This document shows, in pieces, positions 53,301 through 64,000 of a stretch of DNA of 64,000 bases (position 1 is the first letter of the stretch; each line of letters opens with the position of its first letter). The stretch is from Annona cherimola (lineage: Eukaryota > Streptophyta > Magnoliopsida > Magnoliales > Annonaceae). The stretch spans positions 13,053,399-13,117,398 of the forward strand of contig CM059977.1 of NCBI GenBank assembly GCA_030490835.1, read 5' to 3'. Under the pieces are notes generated by a model. The model did not search any database. It had not been told where the DNA came from and was given only the letters and a program-made list of their open reading frames with translations. A program made the translations under genes and the position numbers.

Positions 53301-53312
53301 GGTCATGGTTAG
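53284..53312 (+). CDS. Alternative terminal exon 3b of the cysteine-rich peptide gene
   Basis: Acceptor cttatag followed by an open 29-nt exon ending in TAG. It reads DLAVDAGHG when joined to exon 2. It competes with exon 3a (53205-53260). Confidence 0.45.
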
Positions 53313-54866
53313 TGCAGTTTCTTATACAAATTCGTAGTCCAGAAGTTTGAACGGAAGACTTTAAGTTCTCTATCATATATACATAATACTTAAGAATTTT
53401 TAGAAAAAAAATCTGTCCACTACTACTACTACCAAATTTGTGGTTGGTGTTGCTGCCTTTGAGTTTATTTAGAAGGAGCAGTCACATCCACTAGTTTCTG
53501 GTGCTGGTATGCGCTTCTGGTTCTTTTAGTTATCAGATTTCCCATCTATGATTACCCTGTAAGCATTCGGACCTGTCTTCTAATTTGCAATGCTTGTATG
53601 GACTCACATTTCTTCTGCTTTCTCTGCCTGCGTTTTGTAATCTTGGGATGCAAATTTTTATGATCACCCTCTCTCTTCGAGGCAATTAAAGTAGATTTTG
53701 CTTGGTTTTAAGATTGATCCCATCAGTTTGCAACATGTTTAGAAAAGATATCCTGAATGTCTCTTCATTTCTCAACCATCTGATCATGTTGTAGCTACAT
53801 TTGGAGGCTAGAGCTTGTACTGCAGGTATATAAAATAAAATAAAAATTTTCCGTAGTAGCATGGAAAATTGGAAATGCGTTCTTTGGTTCTAAACAGTAC
53901 TCTTTTTGCTGGAGACGAAGCCGATGGACTCAGGAAAATAGTTGGATATCCAAGGCGCAGCATCTTCCTTAGCCGTTAGCACTTCAAATAGTAACTCTCG
54001 TGATTTTACATTAAATGACATCATCTAGTTTGCCTTTTTAATTATTTTCTAACTATATTATAAAGCTCTAATTAAATGGAGCTAGATTGGTTTTGTTTAG
54101 CCTCCTAATGATATCAATAGTGTTTCACATTGCATATGAAACGCATTGCTTAATGATTTTCACAGTATCCAGTTTTAATTAAAGTCTAACCAATTAATTT
54201 ATTAAGACCCCAAAAAGTCATCTGCTTCAAGGAGGATTCGCGTAAGATTGTGTTTTTTTTTTTTTTTTTCAATTGTAAATTTTCAATCAACATGGCCTTA
54301 ATTTGAAATCATAAAATATATCTCCAAAATCAAATTTGAACTTAATAAAACTATCATGGTGAGTGATGACTGCCAATTGCATGTACACATCTTCTAAGTA
54401 ATTAACATTTACAATCGATCTTTCTAATCGTAAACCATTCCAATTAGATCAAGTTACTCCGAATATCAAATCAAAGTAGAAGATTCTCTTGACCAAAATA
54501 AAATCAATACTGATTAGATGAAACTAATTGGATTGATGATGTTGTAATTAGCTATTGTACGACCTGAGATTTTTGCTGCTAGTGATGATAATTGCAAGAT
54601 AATATTTTTCGTAAATTTCTTAATGCAAACGATTTGTTCAAGGCCAGGAATAGCTGTTAATTTGAAATATTAATTAAAGAATTGAATGATGCCAGGGGTT
54701 GTTTGACCTTGACACACTGTTAGAAAATTCTGACTTTTTTTGTTTACAGTGGATAAGCTAAGGTCGGTTTAACCATAATGTTTTTTAAAATAAGTTTTGG
54801 GACAAACTTTAGGTTGGTTTGAGGTCAATATTGGGACTACAGGTCAAGTAAAAAATATGAGTTAAA
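53313..54866. other. 3' flank of the cysteine-rich peptide gene and spacer
   Basis: Gene-like composition to about 53990, then AT-rich. Putative 3' UTR only; no further exon was recognised. Confidence 0.4.
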
Positions 54867-55528
54867 TAGGAGTATAACTCGAGCTCATGAAACTCAGATT
54901 TAGCTTAATTCTAACTTTAACTTTATTTATAAAACATAAACCTTAACCTTATTTTTGAAAATAAGATTTAGGTTGAGTTTTGAATTGAAATTTAAGTTGA
55001 TGAATTTACATTTTATTTAATAGTGATAAGTTTAGAATTTCGTATAAATATACAGTAATAATGAATCATGTAAGTAAATATGATAATATATAATCAAACT
55101 GTATATTTTAAAAATATAGCAATATAAAGAATATTTTCAGAAGAAAATTTAATATTTAAAAGAAGATAAAGGAATAAAATTAATAGATGTAAAAGTGAAC
55201 GATAGAAAAAATGAATATAAATGAAAATAATGTGATTTATCTATAATATAATTACAATATGTCAAATATGTATTCAAATATAAATAAAATATACAAAATA
55301 TAAAGAAATATTGTCTAAAAATTATGTATACAATATATTTTATAACAAAATATAAAATGAAAAATCCGGCTTGGGTTATTTGTATTCGGATTTACTTGAA
55401 CAATAAATCTATCATATTTACAATCGAGTTTTTTGGGTTGTAGTTGTAAAAAAGTAAATTCTAACTCCGTTGAAAATGGAGTTCGGAGGGTTGGGTTCAA
55501 GCTTAACTCAACCCAAGTTGCACCTGTA
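54867..55528. mobile_element. hAT-like non-autonomous element, copy
   Basis: 662 bp, TAGGAGTATAACTCGAG ... CCCAAGTTGCACCTGTA, flanked by gagttaaa and aagttaag (8-bp TSD, two mismatches). Interior blocks such as aatttacattttatttaa and agcaatataaagaatatttt are collinear with 49941-51312 minus its nested MITEs. Confidence 0.7.
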
Positions 55529-55701
55529 AAGTTAAGTATGATAGTTTAAAATTTCATGCATCTATAAAGTAAAAAAACACATACGCTAAATTTAAATATT
55601 GTATACTTTAATATTTTATTAATTAATAAAAGTAAACATCATTTATAAAACAAAAGATGCATAAATATAGTATAATTTTATTAGAATAGGTAAAGAAACA
55701 T
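55529..55701. other. AT-rich spacer
   Basis: Short spacer between two elements; no content recognised. Confidence 0.5.
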
Positions 55702-56092
55702 GAGAAATGTTCTTGTTAACCTGGTCTAAGCAAATGACTCGTTTAGCCCACCTCAAAAAATCCATTTAAAATATTTTTTTGTTTTTTCTTCATACACTTG
55801 TTTATATAAATGTATTTAACATATAAATATTTTTTACTATTTTTAAATATGTGTATATATTTTTTTGAAAATTTTAAACATAATAGTATTTTAAATATAA
55901 ATATACACACATATGTTTAAAAATATAAAAAAATATATACATATATTCAAAAAGGGTAAAAGTTAGTTTATATGTTAAATACACTTGAATAAATAAGTAT
56001 ATGAAGAAAAAAGTAAATAAATTTTGTTTTAGATAAGTTTTTTAAGGTAGGCTAAGTGAGTCATTTGCTCTAGAATGGATTTTTGCATTTTA
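55702..56092. mobile_element. Mutator-like MITE related to 50258
   Basis: Inverted arms containing taagcaaatgactcg...tagcccacct and, reversed, aggtaggctaagtgagtcatttgct, plus the ttttcttcatacacttgtt segment shared with 50258-50646. A weak 9-bp TSD is possible; boundaries are approximate. Confidence 0.55.
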
Positions 56093-56743
56093 AAAAAATA
56101 TTTTTATAAAATAATAGTTTTTCTATGAGTGCTTTCAAAATATTGGAAAAACTACAATTATGCATAAGGCTTATATATATGCAAATGCTTCTTATTGATG
56201 TTTATATTATTGATATAATTAATCATAAAAAATATAAAAAATTTGAAAGAACATGAGAATAAGATTTAAAATTATGCTTATAATTTTTAAGAAATGAATA
56301 TATGCAGAAGATCAAGATTTTTTGGGTCTAAGATATGGTCGTCCTATCCCAAATGTATTTTTGAATTTGGATCACAAATTTTAAGCCGTCTTATATGGAT
56401 CAAAAATATTAATTTTACATGGTTGAAAATGAGTCAGATTATGGGTAGACACGTCCCAAATCACACTCCTAAATAATACTAAATGTGATGAATAAATATA
56501 ATTTAATTTATACACCATTATGACCTACAAACAAACAACTAAAAATTCATGGGAATTTCTCTAGTAATGAATCCATGGAATAATAAGCTGTGGCACTGAT
56601 CCGTATGAGGAAATTCTAGGTATAAGATGTGTTGGGCATCGTCCCACAAGAATAGAAAGATAAATTGAAATCTGTTTCGCTGCTTAAACACTACCCTGCG
56701 AACATCAATTTTAGGATTCATTTTACAAAATTTTTAAATATAA
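56093..56743. other. AT-rich spacer
   Basis: No gene or delimited element recognised. Confidence 0.5.
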
Positions 56744-57034
56744 GGGTGCGTTTGGTTGGAGGTAAAACTTTTTGATGAAAACTTTTCAGAGTAGAAGTTG
56801 TCATGTTGATAGAAAATGATGTGATATGATAGGGGTAATAATGAGGTGTAAAGAGAATAAAGTTAAAATAGATAGGTTAGTTGTATGGGTATTTGTGTGG
56901 AACTGATTGAAAAGTAGGGTTGTTTATATAGGAAAATGTGAAAAATAATTAAAAAATAAGGTAGTTATGGGGAGTGAAAAGTTTTTGATTGAAAAGTTTT
57001 CATTGACATGTTTTGTGTGTAACTAAACACACCC
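56744..57034 (+). mobile_element. PIF/Harbinger-like MITE, near-twin of copy 1
   Basis: 291 bp, GGGTGCGTTTGGTT ... AACTAAACACACCC, perfect TSD TAA (56741-56743 and 57035-57037). Almost the same sequence as 637-915, 56 kb away. Confidence 0.85.
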
Positions 57035-57873
57035 TAAAGGGTTCATTTGCAAATACTTACAATGTTACATGATATATTTTTCCGAGGGTCCCTTTTGTCG
57101 ATTATTTTAAAAAATGATATAAATCGAGTTTAAAAATTTTAAACTGCAGAGATTATTCCAGACGCGTAGAATTTTCATGATTCGGCTATAATATTTAATT
57201 TATATCTTTGATTAAAAAAAATCTTGTTACAAAGTACAAACCAGACCAGACTTTGTGCTGGTGGATGTGTTGTTGTACGGTTGGACCGCTGGGTTGTTGG
57301 TCTGGTCCAGTTTAGACAAGCGCAGGAACAGAAGAAACGCCGTTGGGATGCTGAAAATTACACCATTAATTTATAATTATTAGAAAGCAGGTGGAACTTG
57401 GAAGTCTAATTATTTGAACAAAGTCATAAAGATAGACATTAGAGCGGAGTGCTGCTGACGACAGCGGTAGGCCAGCCGAGACACGTTTTTAGTGTGGTTG
57501 GGCGCAGCTCCCTTCGAAATCTTCGCTTTGCCTGCCACACCAAAACATTCAGGTTAGGTTAGGTTAGATCAAAGAAATCAGTAGGAATTTACAGTAAATG
57601 GGAAGGGGAACTCTGTATGAAAACGCTTCGAACCTGTTTTGCTCCGCTTATTCTGTATAGTCTTATCTATTGAGGGAACTGCATGAAAGAGGGTCAGCCG
57701 GCGTTATCACCAGGGCGACACCCTGATGGCATTTTTTTTTTTATTTTTTTTATTTTAATATCACTGGAGTGACGAATTTGCTTTAAAAATCCTAAAAGAC
57801 GTGGAATCCAAAAGCTAAAAATATGAGTTTTTTGTATATTGTGCAGTTTACAGAAGTGGCTGAATAATCCTTA
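57035..57873. other. Spacer with a GC-richer stretch
   Basis: 57240-57560 is richer in GC than its surroundings but carries no convincing exon. Possibly an old gene or repeat fragment. Confidence 0.35.
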
Positions 57874-58425
57874 GGGTGTGTTTAGAAAGTGATAAAATTT
57901 TTAAATAAAAAATTTTTAAGATAAAAAGTTTCAAAATAAAAGGAAATAATATGATATGATATAGAAAATGATGAAAATTACAAAAAATAAAGTTAAAATA
58001 AATAGGTTAAATGTAACGTGCTCGGTTGGTCAGCGCGGGCATTATAAGAATCTGAGCAGCGCTAGTTGTGAGTTCGAATCCAACATTTGGATTTCAGCCA
58101 TAAATGAGGAAAATTTATTACTGGGAGTTGTGGTCTCCCGCTGGTTGTTTGTGAGAGCAGTGGTCTCCCGTTTGGTTGTTGGATACTGTGTCCTCCTGAT
58201 TATTTGGTGAAGCAGTGTCTCCAGATTTGTAAGAATGTCTTAGACCTTCAGTGTAATATGTGTTGAGATATATGTAAATATATTCCAATAAAAAAAATAG
58301 GTTAAATGTATAAGTAGTTGTATAGAAAAAAATTGAAAAGTAAGACAATTATATAATAAAAAGTGAAAAAATAAAAAATAAAAAATTTTAATTTCAATAG
58401 TTTTTTTATGTTAATAGACACCCCC
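57874..58425 (+). mobile_element. PIF/Harbinger-like MITE carrying a SINE
   Basis: GGGTGTGTTTAG ... TAGACACCCCC with perfect TSD TTA (57871-57873 and 58426-58428). Interrupted at 58016-58294 by a SINE; without it and one target copy the MITE is about 257 bp, the family's normal size. Confidence 0.75.
58016..58294 (+). mobile_element. tRNA-derived SINE, copy 1
   Basis: 279 bp. tRNA-like head (gctcggttggtcagcg ... B-box agttcgaatcc at 58071-58081), a body with repeated 'gtggtctcccg' units, tail tgttgagatatatgtaaata and a short A run. Perfect 16-bp TSD aaataggttaaatgta (58000-58015 and 58295-58310). Pol III-type internal promoter; mobilised by a LINE in trans. Confidence 0.8.
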
Positions 58426-58628
58426 TTAATTTCTTATTTTGTACATCTAAGCCCTGACTCAGCCGATAGAAACATACGCACCCAACAACAACCATACAAC
58501 TTGCATCGTCAGTGTCATCAACATGGTAAATGTAATAGTAAAAATTGAACAAAATTAAACGGAAAGTTGATGTTGATAGTTTTACATCTCTCATTTAAAG
58601 GGGGAAAAAAAAAACCCAATCCTTGTCA

Positions 58629-58670
58629 GTGGCGTGTGGCGTGTGGCGTGTGGCGTGGCGTACTGGCGTG
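58629..58670. repeat. Short tandem ggcgtgt array
   Basis: Several head-to-tail copies of a 7-bp ggcgtgt unit with slight variation. Confidence 0.7.
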
Positions 58671-59002
58671 ATTCTCTAGAATCCACTCCCCTTTACCTCC
58701 TGATATCGTTGCCTACCGTGCCATATTATTCTACTATAGCCCGGAACGGAAGAAGGGCCATGGCAGGCACTAGGCAGGTACCAATTGTACGCGTGCACAC
58801 CAGCACTACAACTGCAAACACATGTCTTGCATCGCAGCCTCTCATCCGAATCTATATAAAAATGGCTTTTGATTTTTAACATAAAAAAATTATTGATTTT
58901 TTAATTCAGTAAAAATATATATAATATAGTATATAAATTAAATGTATTTATGGTAACATTTTTCATGACAAATAAAAGAAGTAAATCAAGCCGGCTAATA
59001 GG

Positions 59003-59307
59003 GTCACCTGCGGCTAGCGCAGGTGGCAGGGGCGGTGGCTCCTTTAGCGTAGGTCGTGGGTTCGAATCCCACGTTGGGATTTCGACCCGAAAAAAATGGT
59101 GTGGGAGCTGTGGTCTCCCTTTGAGGTGGGGTGGGAGCTGTTGTCTCCCTCGGGCTGGATGGAAGCTGTTCTTCCTAATTCGTTAGTGGAGCTGTGTCTC
59201 CAGATTTCTTTGGAGGAGTTATGTATCTCCTTGTTTGTAAGAATGTCTCAGAACTACAATGTAATCTGTGTTGAGATGTATGTAAATATAAACCATCAAA
59301 AAAAAAA
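59003..59307 (+). mobile_element. tRNA-derived SINE, copy 2 (best preserved)
   Basis: About 305 bp. A-box-like tagcgcaggtgg (59015-59026) and exact B-box ggttcgaatcc (59059-59069), 32 bp apart. Body with gagctg(t/c)(g/t)gtctccct units, the shared 3' segment gtaagaatgtctcag ... gttgagatgtatgtaaatat, then a poly(A) of about 12. Perfect 15-bp TSD aagccggctaatagg (58988-59002 and 59308-59322). Confidence 0.88.
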
Positions 59308-59464
59308 AAGCCGGCTAATAGGATAACACCTTATAAAAATAAAACCAGTGCATTAACTACCAACAAGGCTCAACTCGGTTGACAGGAGGGTTGGGTAATA
59401 ATAACTTTGTGAGTATTCCACTCTTATGAGTCATTTTCGTGGAGCGGGACAATAGTCCTTCAGG

Positions 59465-60964
59465 TAGGGGTGAAACTTGGTGCCGGGTCAGTCCGAACCC
59501 ACCTGACCCTACTCGGTACCAAAAAAGAGTTTTATTTTTTTAGATTTTTTCAAAAATGGACTCGGTTTCAACCCGACCCGTAGAAACCCGAAACCAAAAC
59601 TGGAACCGCACCATCCCAGTACCAAAACCCGACCCGGTGTAATTTATATAATTTTTTCATAAATTATATATTTTTTTTTTGTAAATTAGTTGAGTGTTTG
59701 ATATGTGTACGCGAATAACTGAAGATGAAGAAAAAGCTACTGAATTTGAGAGACTTATATCTGGTAATTATGTTTTTAGATACCATATTTTATATTCTAA
59801 AGTCATTTTTAATATTCTTATAATAATTTAGATTAAATATTTCAGGCATTACCAACTCTAGTTAAGACAAATTACCTCTTCCTCCACTACCAAAGTATGT
59901 TTGAAGTAACTTAATTTCTAAGATGATTTTTTATGATTATTATTTTCTTATTTTTAACAGTTGCATGCATTTTTTTGTCTAGGTTGATGCATATTATTTT
60001 CGAAGATGTAAATCGAAGAGGAAGAACTTGACATTAGAAATGCAGATGGAAATCAAGGGAGAAATTACTTTGAAGTCTTCGAATAGTTTTTTAGTTTTTT
60101 TGAAAACTTTGGAGACATAAACTCATTTGAATTTTGAATTTGTTTAAAAGTGGATGTAAACTTATTTAAACTTGAGATTTGTTTATATTGTCATTTAAAA
60201 TTTGGATTGCACTTAAAGTCTTAAATTAGATTAGAATGTTGAACCATTATGCTTAGTGTATTTAGATTTAGTTGCTTTGAATAACTATTATGTGGATTAT
60301 GTTTGAATTTAAGTTGGCATGATAAATCTATTTCATATTATACTTTCTGTTAATATGAGAAATCTGTTAGTTTGAATTTCAGATTGTAGTATAATTTAAT
60401 TCATATTTTAAGTTTATTGGTATGACAAGTGGTCAATTTCTATTTTAGCAATTTGTATGATAAATATTCAGTTTGAATTCAATTTCAGCAATTTGTATGA
60501 TAATGTTTAGTTTCAACTACAATAGTTGGTATGATATGTTCATTTTCTATTTGCTACGCTTGAGTCATTTCCATTAGCTATTAAATAGAAATGACCAACT
60601 AGTCATAAAACTAACTAATTTGTCATTTATTTGTGTCTGTAGGGTGCTGAAAAATTGCTTGCAGAGTTTATTCAAAGAATATTGTCGAATTCAGCATGAT
60701 GTTGCAGAATTCAGCATGAGGCTTGACTTCATAAACACAGGTATGTATATTCCAATAATTTTCTTTTAGATTACAATTAAATTTGGAAAAAAATAGTTTA
60801 TTGGTAACCCTAATTCTAATTCGAAACCAAACTAAAACCAATACGAACCCGGTCTAAACCTAGATTAAATTCTTAGGGTTAGGGTTTGGGTTTACTCCAA
60901 CCCGGTTGGCTTAGGGTTTGGGTTCACTCCAACCCAGTATAATCCGACCCGAGTTGCACCCCTA
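59465..60964. mobile_element. hAT-like non-autonomous element, 1.5 kb
   Basis: TAGGGGTGAAACTTGG ... CCGAGTTGCACCCCTA, 1,500 bp, flanked by ccttcagg and ccttcaag (8-bp TSD with one mismatch). Subterminal acccgacccg and aacccggt arrays. The ~1-kb interior has no long frame and differs from the smaller copies; it may derive from a longer, once-coding relative. Confidence 0.75.
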
Positions 60965-61039
60965 CCTTCAAGTAGGAGATAATCTTTCGTATTAGGAATT
61001 TTAGTTTTTGCACAACTCGATGAAAATATAATTTGGTGG

Positions 61040-61420
61040 AGTCTTCCGCCATTCAACCACATCCAAATGATTTAAAAGCAAGCTTACCTAAGCAATGAGT
61101 AACAGAATTGCCAATTTGATTAACATGGGAATAAGAGACATGAGAAAAACCTGATTCCATATATTTAATTTCTTCTTGACAGAAACGAAGATTAGAGAAG
61201 TGAAAATCCACATCGTTTAACCAAGTAATAATTACCAATGCATCACTCTTAATGATTCCCACAAGCCAATTGAGTCTGAAGAAAATAACTTTGATCTCCA
61301 TCCAACTTGGTTCTTCAGCTCCAAATTCTTGCTAATAGATATCAACCTGTTGTCATTTGAACAAGCTGCATCAACATTCAGCTTATATCACTCAGTCGGT
61401 GGTTTCCTCCATCTAACAAG
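61040..61420 (-). mobile_element. LINE RNase H fragment
   Basis: Minus-strand frame 61301-61053 reads a plant retroelement RNase H-like segment (KSDALVIITWLND; FSHVSYSHVNQIGNSVTHCLGKLA), the same domain as at 46418-46026 but diverged. Isolated fragment. Confidence 0.6.
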
Positions 61421-62533
61421 GCTCAACTTAATATTATTAGGAAATTTATAAGATTTAAGTGTTGATTTGTAAGGATTTATAGGCTTAATTTGTGATAATT
61501 AGATAGAAAATAAGATATTGCAAAAGTACAATTCCAGAATGGAACAATAAAAAATTAGTGAATTAATTGGATTATTTTGCTAAATGTCCCTCAAATTTTA
61601 GAAATTCACAGATTTATCCCTCGTAGTAAAATGTAGTTCTAAACATAAAATGATTAAAATACTTTTCTAGAAGTTCAATAAAATATTATTTTCTTAGTAA
61701 GAAATTCAATAAAAAAATGATCTTATAAAGAGATACAACCAAAAAGTGGTACCCGTACAACTGGACAAAAGTATTGAAACTTAATAGCATTTAAAGCTAC
61801 ACTTAACTCAAGGAATTATGCAAATAACACGTGTATATATTTTTAATTTCAAAAAATAATAGAGTTTAGTTATTTTTAAATGACTAAAATTTGCCTAGAT
61901 TGGTAAATTTTAATTTATAGATTAAATATAACTAGACTAATGGTTTCATAAAAAATCTTAAATTGAATTTTGCACATTAAAGTTTCAATACTTCTGAGTA
62001 CATTGAATCACTTCCTAGAACTCTCTAATTGTTGAGTTGTAAAAGTTTAAAGTTTTGATGTGATATGTTGATTTTAGTTGACTGCATGAGTTTAAGGTTT
62101 TATATTTAGTTTTGAAATTTAAAAAAAGAATTCAACTAGTGTTTTAGTTGATTTTATATTTTGGATGTAGTTTGTAGCCTAAAGTTGCAAGTAATATTTT
62201 AAGAAATTTTTTTTGGATAACTATGTTTATGTTATTTGGTTATTTGGTCTTTATTTATTACTTTTTTACTGTTGTTATTTTTTGTATATTTTATTCTCTA
62301 TTGTTCTTGGCTAGTTATTTTGATGCAAGTAGACTTTTGTTTCTGCAACAAAATGTCGATCTAGAGGGTTAATTATTGTATATGTCCATCGTGAAAGCCA
62401 TGGCATGGGTGTTATATGAGTTCACCATTCAAGCCAATCACCTTTGATTGGCTTTAGATACAAGTGCATGTTGAGTATCATTGAATTAGCTAAACGTGTA
62501 AATTGGTTAACCAAACTTAATTTTAGATGGACT
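61421..62533. other. AT-rich spacer
   Basis: Nothing recognisable. Confidence 0.5.
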
Positions 62534-62550
62534 AAAGTTGAGATTTTTAA

Positions 62551-62762
62551 TGCCACTAGAGTGCCACCTTAGTAGTAAAGCCGTTGGATAGCTATAATGC
62601 TAGCTCAACTTCAAAATGACATCGGGGCATCTTGTCCCTATTCATTATTTGAGAGCTGTGACTTCAAATTTCTAAGTAGATTTATCTTCTTGAATTTGTA
62701 ACAATGTTCTAAGACTTCTGTATAAAAAAAATATTGAGATGTATATAAATATACCAATTTAA
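62551..62762 (+). mobile_element. tRNA-derived SINE, copy 3 (older)
   Basis: 212 bp. It keeps the 3' body (gtaacaatgttctaagac ... ttgagatgtatataaatata) and is flanked by aaagttgagatttttaa (62534-62550) and aaagttgatatttttaa (62763-62779), a 17-bp TSD with one mismatch. The tRNA-like head is decayed or truncated. Confidence 0.7.
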
Positions 62763-62779
62763 AAAGTTGATATTTTTAA

Positions 62780-63181
62780 CATCCAATTCATATGACTTGT
62801 TTAAACCATTTAAGTAAATGAATTAGTCATTATGTTGAATTTGTCAATTAGTCAACTTAATAATTTAACTTAATTGCCTTATCATCTAATTTAACTCTTA
62901 AGGTAATAGAGTTAACATTTTTATTGACACTTATTTTATAAATTATGCATAATTATTAATAATAAAATGAAATCAATATTTTAACTAAAACGAATATGAA
63001 AATTTATCTTTTAAATTTAAATAAATTAGAAGTATTAGAGATCTTTATTGATGATTTCTGAATATATTTTAAATAATTATTTATTTTTATTATTCAACCC
63101 TTTAATAACCTATTTACCAACCTATTAGAAATCCAAAATCCAAACCATTTATGCTAAATGAATTAATATTACAATTAAGAT
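62780..63181. other. AT-rich spacer
   Basis: Nothing recognisable. Confidence 0.5.
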
Positions 63182-63190
63182 TTTTATAAA

Positions 63191-63557
63191 GGGAGTTAAT
63201 CCTCTTAAGTCAGTCTAAATAAAGTCTCGCTTAGGCTGGCTTAAAAAAACATATTTTAAGGTTTTTAAATTTTTTTATAAATATGTTAAGCCAAGTATGT
63301 TGAATTTATAAATCAAGTTTTACAAAATTTGAATATTTCTAAATATTTTTTATTTTTAAAATATAGCATTGATGTAATTTTCTATCGACATTATTACTGT
63401 ATTTAAAAATAAAAAATACTTTAAAATATCTAAAATTGGTAAAACTTAATTTATAGATTCAATATACCAAGCTTAATATGTTTGTAAAACAAAAACTGAA
63501 AAAACACTCAAAAATATGTTTTTTAAACGGGCAGCCGGCCTAAGTTGATTATCTTCC
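63191..63557. mobile_element. Mutator-like MITE with perfect 9-bp TSD
   Basis: 367-bp foldback element, GGGAGTTAATCC ... GATTATCTTCC, arms including cttaggctggctt / ggcagccggcctaag. Perfect TSD TTTTATAAA (63182-63190 and 63558-63566). Layout like 50258-50646. Confidence 0.72.
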
Positions 63558-63566
63558 TTTTATAAA

Positions 63567-64000
63567 TGTGCTGTAAACGTGTTATGATTGAAAATTTTCA
63601 GATGAGTAAGGAAAAGGGTTAGCCTTCAACCAGTTTAACCCCACCTGCAGGTTGCACCCCTACGTGCATGTGGCCCAAGTGAAAAAGCTATCATAGGAAC
63701 AAGTGCGTGCGGGGGACAGCGGAGTGGATTAATGCATGAGTGTGCATGTGTAAAGGGGTTTGAAGATAAAGCTAGCACTGATTTTCAGGGGGACGGAAAT
63801 GGAGGGTGGGAATTGATGGATGATGAAGGAGGCAGACAAAGGTAGTTGTCGCCGTCGCGTAAGCTTGCTACCAACCTCCACCCACCAGTACTACTGCTCC
63901 TCATTTTGCTTTTCTTTTTGTTTTTGCCTTTGGCACGACGACACCGATATTAATTCGGTGACATCTGCGCGACTCTTTCAAGTTGGTAGGCGCAGTGGAT
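63567..64000. other. GC-richer window edge
   Basis: Composition rises after 63640 and the segment gcaggttgcacccctac resembles a stray hAT-like end. It may be the promoter region of a gene beyond the window; no exon was recognised. Confidence 0.3.

Overview
This is nuclear DNA from a seed plant, almost certainly an angiosperm. It has GT-AG introns of up to 4.7 kb, AT-rich spacers, plant-only gene families (BAHD acyltransferase, ZHOUPI/bHLH95, plant YY1, PA-TM-RING receptor) and dense small transposons. I cannot place it below that level. No bacterial, viral or organellar block was seen.

Five protein-coding genes could be rebuilt exon by exon. (1) A BAHD acyltransferase (+, 5-6088, 2 exons, 457 aa), split at the family's conserved 'Q' intron. 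(2) A bHLH95/ZHOUPI-type transcription factor (-, 15748-11593, 3 exons, 302 aa); its last exon is only 96 bp and lies about 2 kb away. (3) A five-finger YY1-type C2H2 protein (-, 28447-21213, 6 exons, 370 aa). (4) A PA-TM-RING (RMR-type) sorting receptor (+, 39846-44781, 4 exons, 474 aa), preceded by a possible three-exon upstream reading frame. (5) A secreted six-cysteine peptide (+, 51398-53260, 3 exons, 76 aa) whose terminal exon is tandemly duplicated. The genes look functionally unrelated and are not a cluster or operon.

The rest is mostly transposon debris, often nested. Families delimited here by target-site duplications (TSDs) are: a PIF/Harbinger-like MITE of about 280 bp with GGGTGTGTTTGG ends and 3-bp TSDs (about nine copies); a hAT-like non-autonomous family with TAGGGGTG ends and 8-bp TSDs (five copies); Mutator-like foldback MITEs with 9-10 bp TSDs; a tRNA-derived SINE family (three copies with 15-17 bp TSDs); LINE relics, including a 46-bp tail-only insertion in a YY1 intron; and a multi-level nest at 29384-33692 with three approximately 1-kb units in alternating orientation.

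I found no convincing new defence-like or enzymatic system. The best leads are the duplicated terminal exon of the cysteine-rich peptide with a transposon just upstream of it, the SINE family, the large inverted-repeat nest, and the overlapping upstream frame at the RMR gene. All splice joins are inferred from sequence alone.
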